Positions 26,801-34,754 of a stretch of 64,000 nucleotides of DNA are shown in pieces. Both the position numbers and the translations under genes were made by a program. The first letter of the stretch is position 1, and every line of letters starts with the position of its first letter. The DNA lies in the NCBI GenBank assembly GCA_002354095.1, contig DEKX01000028.1, positions 1-64,000 on the forward strand, written 5' to 3'. Origin of the DNA: Prevotella sp. UBA2711. GTDB taxonomy: Bacteria > Bacteroidota > Bacteroidia > Bacteroidales > Bacteroidaceae. The notes beneath the pieces are model-generated. The model did no database searches, had not been told where the DNA came from, and saw only the letters and a list, made by a program, of their open reading frames with translations.

Positions 26801-28160
26801 ACCAGAATGCTATTGAAACAGGGGGTTGCTGCATCCAACCGACTATCAGACTGACGTTATGTACCAGCAGGTACAATGTCAAGGCAGCCACTGTCAGACG
26901 CACCAAACTATGAACTATGAACTTTGAACTATGAACTTTAAAAAGGTAGCCAATAGCAATGGGGAAAATATAGACCCAATGCGCCGACATGATGTATATC
27001 TCATTGATGGCAAAGCCTAAACCAAGGTGCATCAGGGCATCGGGGAGAATGCCTAACAGACACATCCACAGCAGGCGTTCCCTATAACCGCAACAGATGC
27101 CTGCTATGAGTAAGACCACCAGCAAACACTCGGCAGCATAGTTCCACCAGGAGCGATACTTCAGCAAAACAGGGCGATAACTGGTCAGCACATCGTCCAA
27201 CACATGTTCTTCGTGCAATATCAGCGATTCGCCAAACACATTCTCTACGAGTGTTTCAGAGCGTGAAGTGGTATAATCCGTCCATTTCAGCAGGCTGCCC
27301 TTACCCAAGGGCTTACCCTTATGAATCACCCAAGGAGCCTTCTTATAACGCTCATGATTCGCACGTGCCTTTGCTATCATCTCTGCCTTATGGGCTTTGA
27401 AGTAGGCTTCGTCAGCCTGTTGCTTTGGATAGACATAGACGCGCTCTTCCCACAGGCCCAATCCCACCACCAACAGCAAAGAGCCAAGAGCCACGAACAG
27501 GTATCGCCAACGAAAGAAGCCCTTGCCACGGGCTATCAGTTCAGCAGCCAAGACCTTGGCACCATTGGTCAGTGTGACACCGGCTGTCAGAATGACGAGC
27601 AGGGCGGTCTTCCAAGTTTTCAAAACCCGTCCCTCCTTGTAGGCCTTTGCTATCAGATAGATGGACCAAAGAATAAGGAACAGGGAGATGCCGAAATGGT
27701 CGGTCACGAAGTAAGTGACCAGCACGTAAGCCAAACTGAAGAAGAAAAGCGTGAGCAAGGTAGCATCCCATCTGCCCAAGTCCATCACTTCACGAAGGAT
27801 GCGATAGAGCACGATGGTGGTGGCAAAACCGAAGCACAGGATGACTGCCGAGGCTATATACAGGGCACCATTCACCCCCATGAGGGCTATGAGCAACTGA
27901 TTCAGTCCACAGGGCAACAGCATGAGATAAGGCAGTAGCGGATGGCGCAACACGTCGTACTTCATGCCCCACTCCGTCAGTACGGAATAGGTGGTGGCAT
28001 CGAAGCCTGACACGTGGTAATTATAGGAAAGGAGTTTGCCGTAGTCGTCGCTAATAACAGAAAAGAGGGCGTCGTACTTCATGATCAGCATCCCGTTCAG
28101 AATGATGAGCAACGCGAGGACCAACAGTCCGATGAACCATTCTTCACGTTTCAGTTTCAT
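26793..28160 (-). CDS. Polytopic membrane protein, paralogue 1 of a tandem pair
   Basis: A 455-aa paralogue of the adjacent 25367-26800 product, with about ten hydrophobic segments and a hydrophilic loop around 240-330. Shared segments include SLLKWTDYTT, VENVFGESLILHEEH and GFAINEIYIMSAHWVY. Residues about 407-418 (KVHSSKFIVHS) come from a heptamer array that the paralogue lacks. It overlaps the HAD phosphatase gene by 4 bp (ATGA). Function is unknown; a role in surface glycan or lipid modification is inferred only from the operon. Confidence 0.82.
   Translation of the reverse strand: MKLKREEWFIGLLVLALLIILNGMLIMKYDALFSVISDDYGKLLSYNYHVSGFDATTYSVLTEWGMKYDVLRHPLLPYLMLLPCGLNQLLIALMGVNGALYIASAVILCFGFATTIVLYRILREVMDLGRWDATLLTLFFFSLAYVLVTYFVTDHFGISLFLILWSIYLIAKAYKEGRVLKTWKTALLVILTAGVTLTNGAKVLAAELIARGKGFFRWRYLFVALGSLLLVVGLGLWEERVYVYPKQQADEAYFKAHKAEMIAKARANHERYKKAPWVIHKGKPLGKGSLLKWTDYTTSRSETLVENVFGESLILHEEHVLDDVLTSYRPVLLKYRSWWNYAAECLLVVLLIAGICCGYRERLLWMCLLGILPDALMHLGLGFAINEIYIMSAHWVYIFPIAIGYLFKVHSSKFIVHSLVRLTVAALTLYLLVHNVSLIVGWMQQPPVSIAFWYD
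26906..26940. repeat. Heptanucleotide array AACTATG x5 inside a membrane-protein gene
   Basis: The units AACTATG, AACTATG, AACTTTG, AACTATG and AACTTTA are in perfect 7-bp register. They encode KVHSSKFIVHS near the C-terminus of the 26793-28160 product. The paralogue next door has only about HGTST at the aligned site. Confidence 0.92.
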
Positions 28161-28741
28161 GGGCGAAAAGGTTTATAATGTGATTCGTCGGCAAAAGCTA
28201 ACAATTCCTTGTCGCCCTCGCTATCTCCGTATGCCGTCAGGTGATACTCCCCCCGATGAGGATATTCAGCCAATAGGCGGTTTACTTTTTCCTGTCCGAA
28301 ACAATTGGCCGTTAGGAAACGTCCTGTCAGACGGCCGTCCGCCACCTCGACCTGTGTCCCCAGCACTTTTACTTGAGGGAAGAAAGGTTGCACCCAATTG
28401 TCTATGGAAGCACTGATAATCACCACCTCAGCACCATCAGCCAGCGCCTGTTCAACCGCTTTTACGCCACCCACTCGGAGTATCGGACGGTGGGTCTCTG
28501 CAAACTTCTGGCAGTGGGCATTGAACATTTCAACAGACATGCCTTTGAAGAAATAGCCGAAGAGCCGTTCCTTCGTACGATGATGGGAATAGAGCCTCAG
28601 CAGCATCAGGATGATGAGGGGCGAGAAGAGCAGAAAGCCCCACCAGCATTTCGCATCGCCAAACACAAAACGGATGAAAGCCAACAGACTGTCCTTGCTG
28701 GTCAGTGTTCCGTCGAAATCAAAGGCTACTATCTTTTTCAT
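28157..28741 (-). CDS. HAD-IB family phosphatase
   Basis: A 194-aa HAD hydrolase: DFDGTLTSKD at residues 8-17 holds the nucleophile Asp and acid/base Asp, motif II is IISAS, and motif IV is YGDSEGDKELL. The hydrophobic stretch at about 35-50 and the overall order match the PgpC/SerB-like HAD-IB group, which includes phosphatidylglycerophosphate phosphatases and phosphoserine phosphatases. In this operon a lipid-phosphate or sugar-phosphate substrate is likely but unproven. It overlaps both neighbours by 4 bp. Confidence 0.87.
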   Translation of the reverse strand: MKKIVAFDFDGTLTSKDSLLAFIRFVFGDAKCWWGFLLFSPLIILMLLRLYSHHRTKERLFGYFFKGMSVEMFNAHCQKFAETHRPILRVGGVKAVEQALADGAEVVIISASIDNWVQPFFPQVKVLGTQVEVADGRLTGRFLTANCFGQEKVNRLLAEYPHRGEYHLTAYGDSEGDKELLAFADESHYKPFRP

Positions 28742-29715
28742 ACCGGCATGATACGCTTAACGAGTTGATGTAATAACCAAGCCAACGGGATAGCCGCCAC
28801 GAGTGTCAGCAGCACCGTCGGCCAATAACCCAGATGATAGGGGGTGATATAAGCCATGACGAAATGGGCATGCAGCAGATAGAGTTCCAAACTGATGGTG
28901 CCCAGAAAGGCACTCGCCTTGTTGAACCACTGGGGTGTGCGACTGAAAAGTTCGCACAGCAACAGGAGCATCGATACCGTCAGCGGTATATATATCATGC
29001 GCTCGGCAAACAAAGGGAAACGCCCATGCTTCACCTGCTCGAGATAGATGCAGGCACTGGCAGTAGCGAGGAAGGTGACGACGAGCAACCAAATGGCAGG
29101 TGACTCCATCCGTCGGTCTTGGCGCACCCATTCCCCCACATTGATGCCTAAGAAGAAGATGGGCAGTCGGCTCCAGAATATCTCAATATGACCCACCGCC
29201 TGGTGGATAGGTGTCACCCACTGCACGCAGATGCACCATACCATCATCAGCACAGGCAACCATCGATAGGTGGGCGATTTCCGGACGAGCCACATGTAAA
29301 GGGGTGCCCAGAGATAAAGCATCATGATGGCAGGAATATACCAGAATGTACCTTCATCGTGCAACCAGAAGTCCCAGTTGATGGTGATGTCGCCAATCAA
29401 ATCAATAACACTCCCCGTCTGCCAGTTGAAACGAGGAATATAATAAAGCGATGCCACGATGAGCCAGGCAGGGAAGATACGCAACAGGCGGCGCTTATAG
29501 AACTGGCGGAAGGAGGGCGTCTTCACCCACGAGAACCACAGACCGATGCCACTGAGGAAGAGGAACATATCCACACCGATATTACCACAACGGCGCAAAC
29601 CGAAGAAGGCATCGGTACGAGCCAACGGAGCGTGAAACAGCACAATGAAGAAGATGGCGGCTCCCATCAGTTCACCACGATAGCGGCTCAGGTCTTTCCA
29701 TGCAATGTCTTTCAT
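28738..29715 (-). CDS. Acyltransferase family 3 membrane protein
   Basis: A 325-aa inner-membrane acyltransferase with about ten helices. Family features are RGELMGAAIFFIVLFHA near the start (His as likely catalytic residue), GVDMFLFLSGIGLWFS, and KRRLLRIFPAWLI. Such enzymes O-acetylate or O-acylate surface glycans. It overlaps the upstream acyltransferase gene and the downstream HAD gene by 4 bp each. The acceptor is unknown. Confidence 0.9.
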   Translation of the reverse strand: MKDIAWKDLSRYRGELMGAAIFFIVLFHAPLARTDAFFGLRRCGNIGVDMFLFLSGIGLWFSWVKTPSFRQFYKRRLLRIFPAWLIVASLYYIPRFNWQTGSVIDLIGDITINWDFWLHDEGTFWYIPAIMMLYLWAPLYMWLVRKSPTYRWLPVLMMVWCICVQWVTPIHQAVGHIEIFWSRLPIFFLGINVGEWVRQDRRMESPAIWLLVVTFLATASACIYLEQVKHGRFPLFAERMIYIPLTVSMLLLLCELFSRTPQWFNKASAFLGTISLELYLLHAHFVMAYITPYHLGYWPTVLLTLVAAIPLAWLLHQLVKRIMPV

Positions 29716-30830
29716 AACTTCGGACTGGGTATTTGGTTAATCACTTTCTTCACTGCCCACGAGAGGGCTATGGTCACCAGGACATAGAGCATCAGTCCAT
29801 CATAGATGTCCTGTCGCCACGCCACGGTGATAAAGAGTTTGCGGGCAATGGGGTGCGCCACAAACATAGCGGCAGAGATACTGCCAAACCACGTCATCAG
29901 CTGCAACACGCTGGCTGACATCAGTTTCACGAGACTGATGGTGCCAAGAATAATCAGCAGGGGAATCCATAGCCACGACTGATAGTTGAAACTCATCACG
30001 AAGGTCAAGAGAACTGAAGCTACGAGACAGCCCAACCAAACCAGAAGTTTCCCGTAATGAAACTGGTAGTTTCCCGTAATGAAACTGGTAGTTTCCCGTA
30101 ATGAAACTCTTGCTAACAAGATACCTGACCCAAAGGGAAGCATACCACCGATGAAATTATAGCGCAATCTATTGAGCGTTTCGCCCTCAGGATGGCAGAA
30201 TACCTGCAGTAGCCAACAGGCGACCATCAGCACGACAACCACCCATGACTTCTGCCGATAGAGCAGCAACCGATAGACGATATAGAGCTCGAGCATGAGT
30301 CCGAAGAACCAATAGATGCCTGGCCAGATGATTTTATCGGGCTGAGGCAGTATGTTGATATACATGAGCAGTTGGGCTACCACGTTGTCCCAATGAAACT
30401 GGAAACGGCCAGGAGTCACCGCATCCACACACAGGAACAGCGTGAAACCCACAATCAGCATCCGTAACAGTTTCAGATAATGATATCGTAAGAATTGAAG
30501 GATTGAAGGATTGAAGGATTGAAGACTTCCACTTTTCAATTCTTCAATTTTTAAATTCTTCTCATATTTCATCACCAATCCATAACCGCTCAAAAACAAG
30601 AACACAGGCACACCGTAATGACCAAAGTACGATAACAGATGGACGGGCAGGAGGACATCGGGATTCGAAAGCACCTGCCACAACTTATCGTTGTTGGACG
30701 TAAAGAACTGATACTCATTCTCCTGCACAATTCTGCCTATGAAGTGACAGTAGTTGTGCAGCATGATGGCGAGAATAGCTATTCCCCTCATCGCCGAACA
30801 TTCATCGCGTGTCAGCAGTTCATTTTTCAT
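29712..30830 (-). CDS. Acyltransferase family 3 with two frame-breaking tandem repeats
   Basis: A 372-aa polytopic acyltransferase: MRGIAILAIMLHNYCHF (catalytic-type His), GVPVFLFLSGYGLVMKY, then helices to the C-terminus. Two repeat arrays lie in the coding sequence. An 8-bp array encodes residues about 91-113, just after the second motif, and a 22-bp array encodes residues about 241-261. Neither unit is a multiple of three, so gain or loss of one unit shifts the frame; the gene is currently open. It overlaps the phosphoethanolamine transferase gene by 11 bp. It may be a phase-variable surface O-acylation enzyme (inference). Confidence 0.9.
   Translation of the reverse strand: MKNELLTRDECSAMRGIAILAIMLHNYCHFIGRIVQENEYQFFTSNNDKLWQVLSNPDVLLPVHLLSYFGHYGVPVFLFLSGYGLVMKYEKNLKIEELKSGSLQSFNPSILQFLRYHYLKLLRMLIVGFTLFLCVDAVTPGRFQFHWDNVVAQLLMYINILPQPDKIIWPGIYWFFGLMLELYIVYRLLLYRQKSWVVVVLMVACWLLQVFCHPEGETLNRLRYNFIGGMLPFGSGILLARVSLRETTSFITGNYQFHYGKLLVWLGCLVASVLLTFVMSFNYQSWLWIPLLIILGTISLVKLMSASVLQLMTWFGSISAAMFVAHPIARKLFITVAWRQDIYDGLMLYVLVTIALSWAVKKVINQIPSPKL
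30047..30108. repeat. 22-bp palindromic tandem repeat x2.8 in an acyltransferase gene
   Basis: Two perfect 22-bp units (30047-30068, 30069-30090) and 18 bp of a third (30091-30108) each contain the inverted repeat AGTTTC-N7-GAAACT. On the coding strand the three copies are read in three different frames, giving SLRETTS, FITGNYQ and FHYGKLL. Confidence 0.97.
30492..30558. repeat. Octanucleotide arrays in opposite orientations in the same gene
   Basis: GGATTGAA-type units (30492-30523, three perfect and one imperfect) are followed after 11 bp by the inverse units TTCAATTC, TTCAATTT and TTAAATTC (30535-30558), so the segment can fold back on itself. The unit is the one found at 9677-9732. Confidence 0.93.
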
Positions 30831-32625
30831 GCTTCAGTTTGTTATAATCAACTTGATTCTTCAATATTCTGGGGCGTTTCCCGTTATAGGCATCGCTGAG
30901 CACATCGTACTCCTTGCGATAATATTTAGAATGAATACCACCCAGGAACATCAGCGTATGGGGCAGCAGGTCGGTCATGTAGGGCCTGCGGCTATAGCGC
31001 TTGATGGCTTCCCATCCGTAGGGATGCGTCTCGCGATACCGTTCCGATGCCCATATCCAGAAAGGTATCTCAAACTCTTCGCGAGCCAAACGATAATCAA
31101 TGGTGGCAGAATGCATCCGACCGAAGAAATCGAGCGAACCGTTAAAGCACTCCTCTCCATGATCGGGCATATAGATAACAATGGCATTCTCATGTTCGAA
31201 GCGACGGATAATCTGATCGACCACGGAATCGTTATAGAGCGTGGCATTATCGTAGTCGGCATTCACCTGCAGGCGCTTCTCCGAGAGCTGTTTATCAGGA
31301 TAGTCGGATGGTTTGAAGTGTCGGCGCGTCTTACGAGGGAATCGTCCCAGATAGTCAACATGCTGTCCCATCAGATGAAAGATGGTGAGCTGATGTTCAT
31401 GATGCTTCAGGGCATCATAGTCTTTCAACAGTCCTTCATCGTAGGCATGCAGTTTTGGGTTACGCGTATCAAACAACCGGCTGCTCAACTCCGGATGATT
31501 CAAGAAGAAGCCACCACTGAAATCATAGACAGCCTCGCCCGCCTTGGGCAAGAACTGATTGGTGAGGAAGGTGACGTGATAGCCTGCCTTACGGAATACC
31601 TCTGGGAACATCGGACTATCGCTCCAGTCGCCCTCGTCACCCACGGAATGAAGCGAAAACACCTGTTTAAACACAAAACTGGTCAGATTCCAAGGAGCCA
31701 CCACATCAGTAAAAGCTATCAGTGTGCTGTCTTGCATCCTCTGCAATTGGCGAGGGGTGGTGGGCTTGTCATATCCATAAAGTTGCGAACGGTGCTTATT
31801 GAAACTCTCGCCGATAATCAGTACTATCTGTGGACTGCGGAACGTACAGCTATCCACCTCCACACCTTCTGTAGCTTTCAGCAGATGTGTCAGTTGTTGG
31901 GAAGCCAAGCGATTGGCATAAAGACTGAACACCATACGATGGATGGGCAGATAAAGCGTAGCACACCCTTTCGTGGTCAGTTCGTGTTCCACCTCGCCTA
32001 AGTTTGATTTCGTCATCAGCCGATACATGGCCTGCTTATTGGACCAGCACTCAGTAGCGCAATAGATGAAGAGACTGAAGGCGACTACCCCCATGATGGC
32101 ATTCGAGAAAAGGACAACAGGTTCTGCCAAACGGATATGCTTCTGTTTGACTCGACGTTTTGCCCAAGCACTGCACACGCTCCATATAGCGTGCAACAAG
32201 GCTATGAGCAGTATCCAGCCCGTCTTTGAAGTAATGAGGTCCCACCCCAGATAAGATCCCAGGAACTCGCGTGCCTCGCGCCCTGTTGTTTCGAAGAAGA
32301 GCATCAGCATGGTGGGCGTCAGTGTTGACTCGAAATGTACATAACAGAACATTTCTATCAAGGCGACGGCATAGAGCACGATAGCCAACAACAGGCGCAC
32401 CCATGTCCGTATTTTCTTAGGAATCAGCGCCAAGACGGCACAGAGCACATAGAGGTCGAAAAAGAGTTCGGTGGCAGAGAGTTCATAAGGTTTAGCTCCT
32501 TTCAGATGGAGTCGGATTTCCGTTTGTGTACAGAGATAGCCCAAAACAAACATAAAGACGAAGAAGGCGCCATTCACGCGGAAGGGTCGCCAAAGGAGTC
32601 CTAATATCTGCAAGAGTCGTTTCAT
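30820..32625 (-). CDS. Phosphoethanolamine transferase (EptA/CptA-type sulfatase fold)
   Basis: The N-terminus has about five transmembrane helices (residues 1-190), followed by a periplasmic alkaline-phosphatase/sulfatase domain. Key segments are VLIIGESFNKHRSQLYGY with KPTTP (nucleophile region, CptA-like), IFHLMGQHVDY, and the metal-binding YMPDHGEE. These enzymes move phosphoethanolamine from phosphatidylethanolamine to lipid A, LPS core or other surface glycans, lowering negative charge. The length of 601 aa is a little above usual. It sits between nadD (4-bp overlap) and two acyltransferase genes (11-bp overlap), so the operon is a surface-modification unit. Confidence 0.88.
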   Translation of the reverse strand: MKRLLQILGLLWRPFRVNGAFFVFMFVLGYLCTQTEIRLHLKGAKPYELSATELFFDLYVLCAVLALIPKKIRTWVRLLLAIVLYAVALIEMFCYVHFESTLTPTMLMLFFETTGREAREFLGSYLGWDLITSKTGWILLIALLHAIWSVCSAWAKRRVKQKHIRLAEPVVLFSNAIMGVVAFSLFIYCATECWSNKQAMYRLMTKSNLGEVEHELTTKGCATLYLPIHRMVFSLYANRLASQQLTHLLKATEGVEVDSCTFRSPQIVLIIGESFNKHRSQLYGYDKPTTPRQLQRMQDSTLIAFTDVVAPWNLTSFVFKQVFSLHSVGDEGDWSDSPMFPEVFRKAGYHVTFLTNQFLPKAGEAVYDFSGGFFLNHPELSSRLFDTRNPKLHAYDEGLLKDYDALKHHEHQLTIFHLMGQHVDYLGRFPRKTRRHFKPSDYPDKQLSEKRLQVNADYDNATLYNDSVVDQIIRRFEHENAIVIYMPDHGEECFNGSLDFFGRMHSATIDYRLAREEFEIPFWIWASERYRETHPYGWEAIKRYSRRPYMTDLLPHTLMFLGGIHSKYYRKEYDVLSDAYNGKRPRILKNQVDYNKLKHEK

Positions 32626-33170
32626 CTGTTAGTATATAGTTGTTTTACATCCTCTATGATACAATCGGGCACAAGACCGGCGACAGACTCCCCTCGCCTC
32701 ACCCTTTCACGGATTTCCGTACTGGATACAGGCAACAGCTGGGCCTCAATGGTGCCGCGCTGTCCATCACGCGGATAGACCACTACCCGATGATTCCTCA
32801 GAATATCCTTCCAATGATACCAACGGGTGAAACGCTCCCAATTATCGCCACCCACCACCAACACGAATTCCCTCTCAGGGAAATCCTGTTTGAGATGCTG
32901 CAAGGTGGTCCAGGTATAGGAAGGTTTAGGCAGACGGAATTCATAATCACAAGCCTCAACACCCTCGATTCCTTCCAATGCCTTCTGAGCCAACGCATAG
33001 CGCAAATCATCATCCAACAAGTCTGTCGCATCCTGCTTCAACGGGTTTTGCGGTGACACCATCAGCCATATCTCATCCAGCTCCGTCTGTCGGAGAATCT
33101 CCTGAGCCAAGGCGATATGCCCCACATGTATCGGGTTAAAGGAACCACCGAAGATGCCCGTCTTTATCAT
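32622..33170 (-). CDS. nadD: Nicotinate-nucleotide adenylyltransferase
   Basis: It adenylates nicotinate mononucleotide to deamido-NAD, a late step of NAD synthesis. The nucleotidyltransferase signature is GIFGGSFNPIHVGHIALA (residues 5-22, with the HxGH motif), followed by WLMVSPQNPLK and the C-terminal SSTEIRERVRRGE. Length (182 aa) is normal. It overlaps gmk by 4 bp and the phosphoethanolamine transferase gene by 4 bp, so it is translationally coupled to both. Confidence 0.96.
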   Translation of the reverse strand: MIKTGIFGGSFNPIHVGHIALAQEILRQTELDEIWLMVSPQNPLKQDATDLLDDDLRYALAQKALEGIEGVEACDYEFRLPKPSYTWTTLQHLKQDFPEREFVLVVGGDNWERFTRWYHWKDILRNHRVVVYPRDGQRGTIEAQLLPVSSTEIRERVRRGESVAGLVPDCIIEDVKQLYTNR

Positions 33171-33736
33171 TTCAGGAAGTCTTGAACGAGTTTTAGCGTT
33201 TCTTGCTTTGCGGTTTCCAAATCATCATTAACAACAACATGATCAAACTGAAGGGCGAACGTCATCTCATAGGCTGCCTTTGCCAAACGTTCTTCAATAG
33301 CCTCCGGAGTGTCCGTTCCACGGTGTTCCAACCGACGTCTGAGTTCTTCAACGGATGGGGGTTGAATAAACAGACTCATGGCGTCATCGCCATAATACTT
33401 CTTGATATTCACACCACCTTTCACATCCACATCGAACACTACGTTCTGTCCTGCTTCACGTTGGTTCTCAACCTGTTGCTTAAGCGTGCCGTAGAAACGA
33501 TTCTCGTAAACCTCCTCATATTCCAGGAACTCATTATGCTGGATTTTCTCCTTGAACTCTTCCGGTGTCAGGAAGAAATACTCCACACCGTTTTGCTCTG
33601 TTCCCCGAGGAGCTCTACTTGTACATGAAATAGAAAAATTCAGATGAAGTTCCGGATGTTCCTTCATCAACCAATTCACGATGGTAGATTTACCACTGCC
33701 AGAAGGGGCAGACACGATAATCATCTTTCCTTTCAT
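33167..33736 (-). CDS. gmk: Guanylate kinase
   Basis: It phosphorylates GMP to GDP. The P-loop is SAPSGSGKSTI (residues 9-19). GMP-binding segments follow: SCTSRAPRGTEQNGVEYFFL, then LEYEEVYENRFYGT, with VVFDVDVKGG as the Walker B-like strand. Length (189 aa) is usual. It overlaps nadD by 4 bp, and a 7-bp repeat array fills the space upstream to yicC. Confidence 0.97.
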   Translation of the reverse strand: MKGKMIIVSAPSGSGKSTIVNWLMKEHPELHLNFSISCTSRAPRGTEQNGVEYFFLTPEEFKEKIQHNEFLEYEEVYENRFYGTLKQQVENQREAGQNVVFDVDVKGGVNIKKYYGDDAMSLFIQPPSVEELRRRLEHRGTDTPEAIEERLAKAAYEMTFALQFDHVVVNDDLETAKQETLKLVQDFLK

Positions 33737-33778
33737 AACTATGAACTATGAATTATGAACTATGAACTATGAACTATA
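33737..33778. repeat. Heptanucleotide array AACTATG x6 between yicC and gmk
   Basis: Six 7-bp units (AACTATG, AACTATG, AATTATG, AACTATG, AACTATG, AACTATA) occupy the whole spacer. The yicC stop (complement of 33774-33776) lies inside the last unit, and the gmk start abuts the first. Confidence 0.96.
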
Positions 33779-34649
33779 AAGCATTCAGCACTTGTTCCTT
33801 GATTTGTTCCAATTCGTCCTTCATCTTCACCACGATGTTCTGCATTTCTGCTTGATTCGATTTCGAACCAGTCGTGTTAATCTCACGACCCATTTCCTGA
33901 GCGATGAAGCCCAGTTTCTTGCCTTGTCCTGGCTGGTCAGCCATCGTCTCGCGGAAATATTTCAAATGGTTGGTCAGACGTTGTTTCTCCTCACTGATAT
34001 CCAGTTTCTCGATATAATAGATGAGTTCCTGCTCCAGGCGGTTCTTGTCGTATTCTGCCTCAGGTATCTGTTTCAGACCATCCACGATGCGTGAGCGTAT
34101 CTTCTCCACACGCCCCTTCTCGAAGGGCTCGATGGAAGCGAGCAACTGTTCGATATTGTCAATCTTCTCGCCAAACTTCTTTTCAAGGGCTGCACCTTCC
34201 TGCGTACGGAAATCCACGAGGTGTTGCAATGCCTCCTCAACGCCAGCCCGGGCAGCCTTCCATTCCTCTTCTTCCAGAACTTCCACCTCAGTCTTGGTCA
34301 GCACATCAGGCATACGGGTCAGCGTCTGCATCCAATCCAGATTCGTAGAGATACCATGACTCTCCGCAAAAACTTTCAGTTGCTGGAAATAGCTCTCCAT
34401 CAGGGCTGTATTGACAGGTACAGCCTCCGTAGCGGCGTCTTTCTCAATCCACACACTCATTTCCACCTTACCTCGGATGACGCGTTCGGCTATCATCTGT
34501 CGGATCTCCATCTCTTTCTCACGATAGAGTGGAGCAATACGGGTGGTAAGGTCCAACTGCTTCGAGTTGAGCGACTTGATTTCTACATTGATTTTCTTTC
34601 CTTTGTAGGCCACAACAGCTTTGCCATAGCCCGTCATTGATTGTATCAT
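33774..34649 (-). CDS. YicC-family endoribonuclease
   Basis: YicC proteins are RNases implicated in small-RNA turnover and stationary-phase survival. The 291-aa frame from ATG 34649 has the family start MIQSMTGYGKAVV, the motif IEIKSLNSKQLDL-like (VEIKSLNSKQLDL), and the conserved C-terminal block GKKLGFIAQEMGREINTTGSKS. The longer frame to 34709 is rejected because a TATCTTTG -7 box (34678-34685) lies within it. It heads the minus-strand operon that runs through gmk and nadD into surface-modification genes. Confidence 0.93.
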   Translation of the reverse strand: MIQSMTGYGKAVVAYKGKKINVEIKSLNSKQLDLTTRIAPLYREKEMEIRQMIAERVIRGKVEMSVWIEKDAATEAVPVNTALMESYFQQLKVFAESHGISTNLDWMQTLTRMPDVLTKTEVEVLEEEEWKAARAGVEEALQHLVDFRTQEGAALEKKFGEKIDNIEQLLASIEPFEKGRVEKIRSRIVDGLKQIPEAEYDKNRLEQELIYYIEKLDISEEKQRLTNHLKYFRETMADQPGQGKKLGFIAQEMGREINTTGSKSNQAEMQNIVVKMKDELEQIKEQVLNAL

Positions 34650-34677
34650 AATATTACGATTATATTTATATTGCCTG

Positions 34678-34685
34678 CAAAGATA
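34678..34685 (-). promoter_or_regulatory. Promoter of the yicC-gmk-nadD-envelope operon
   Basis: TATCTTTG on the minus strand lies 28 bp upstream of the yicC ATG. No other convincing promoter was seen before 25367, so it may drive the whole ten-gene run. Confidence 0.65.
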
Positions 34686-34754
34686 CACAAAAATCCCGAC
34701 AACCACCAAGGATTATCAGGATTTCTTTATTTCTCAACACATAACACCCCTCGC

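Noticed and set aside
30047..30108. CRISPR-like array
   Set aside because: The 22-bp palindromic units are directly adjacent with no spacers, and no cas gene is near.
30754..32001. 415-aa plus-strand open frame opposite the phosphoethanolamine transferase gene
   Set aside because: The minus-strand gene has clear enzyme motifs and operon overlaps; the plus frame is its shadow.
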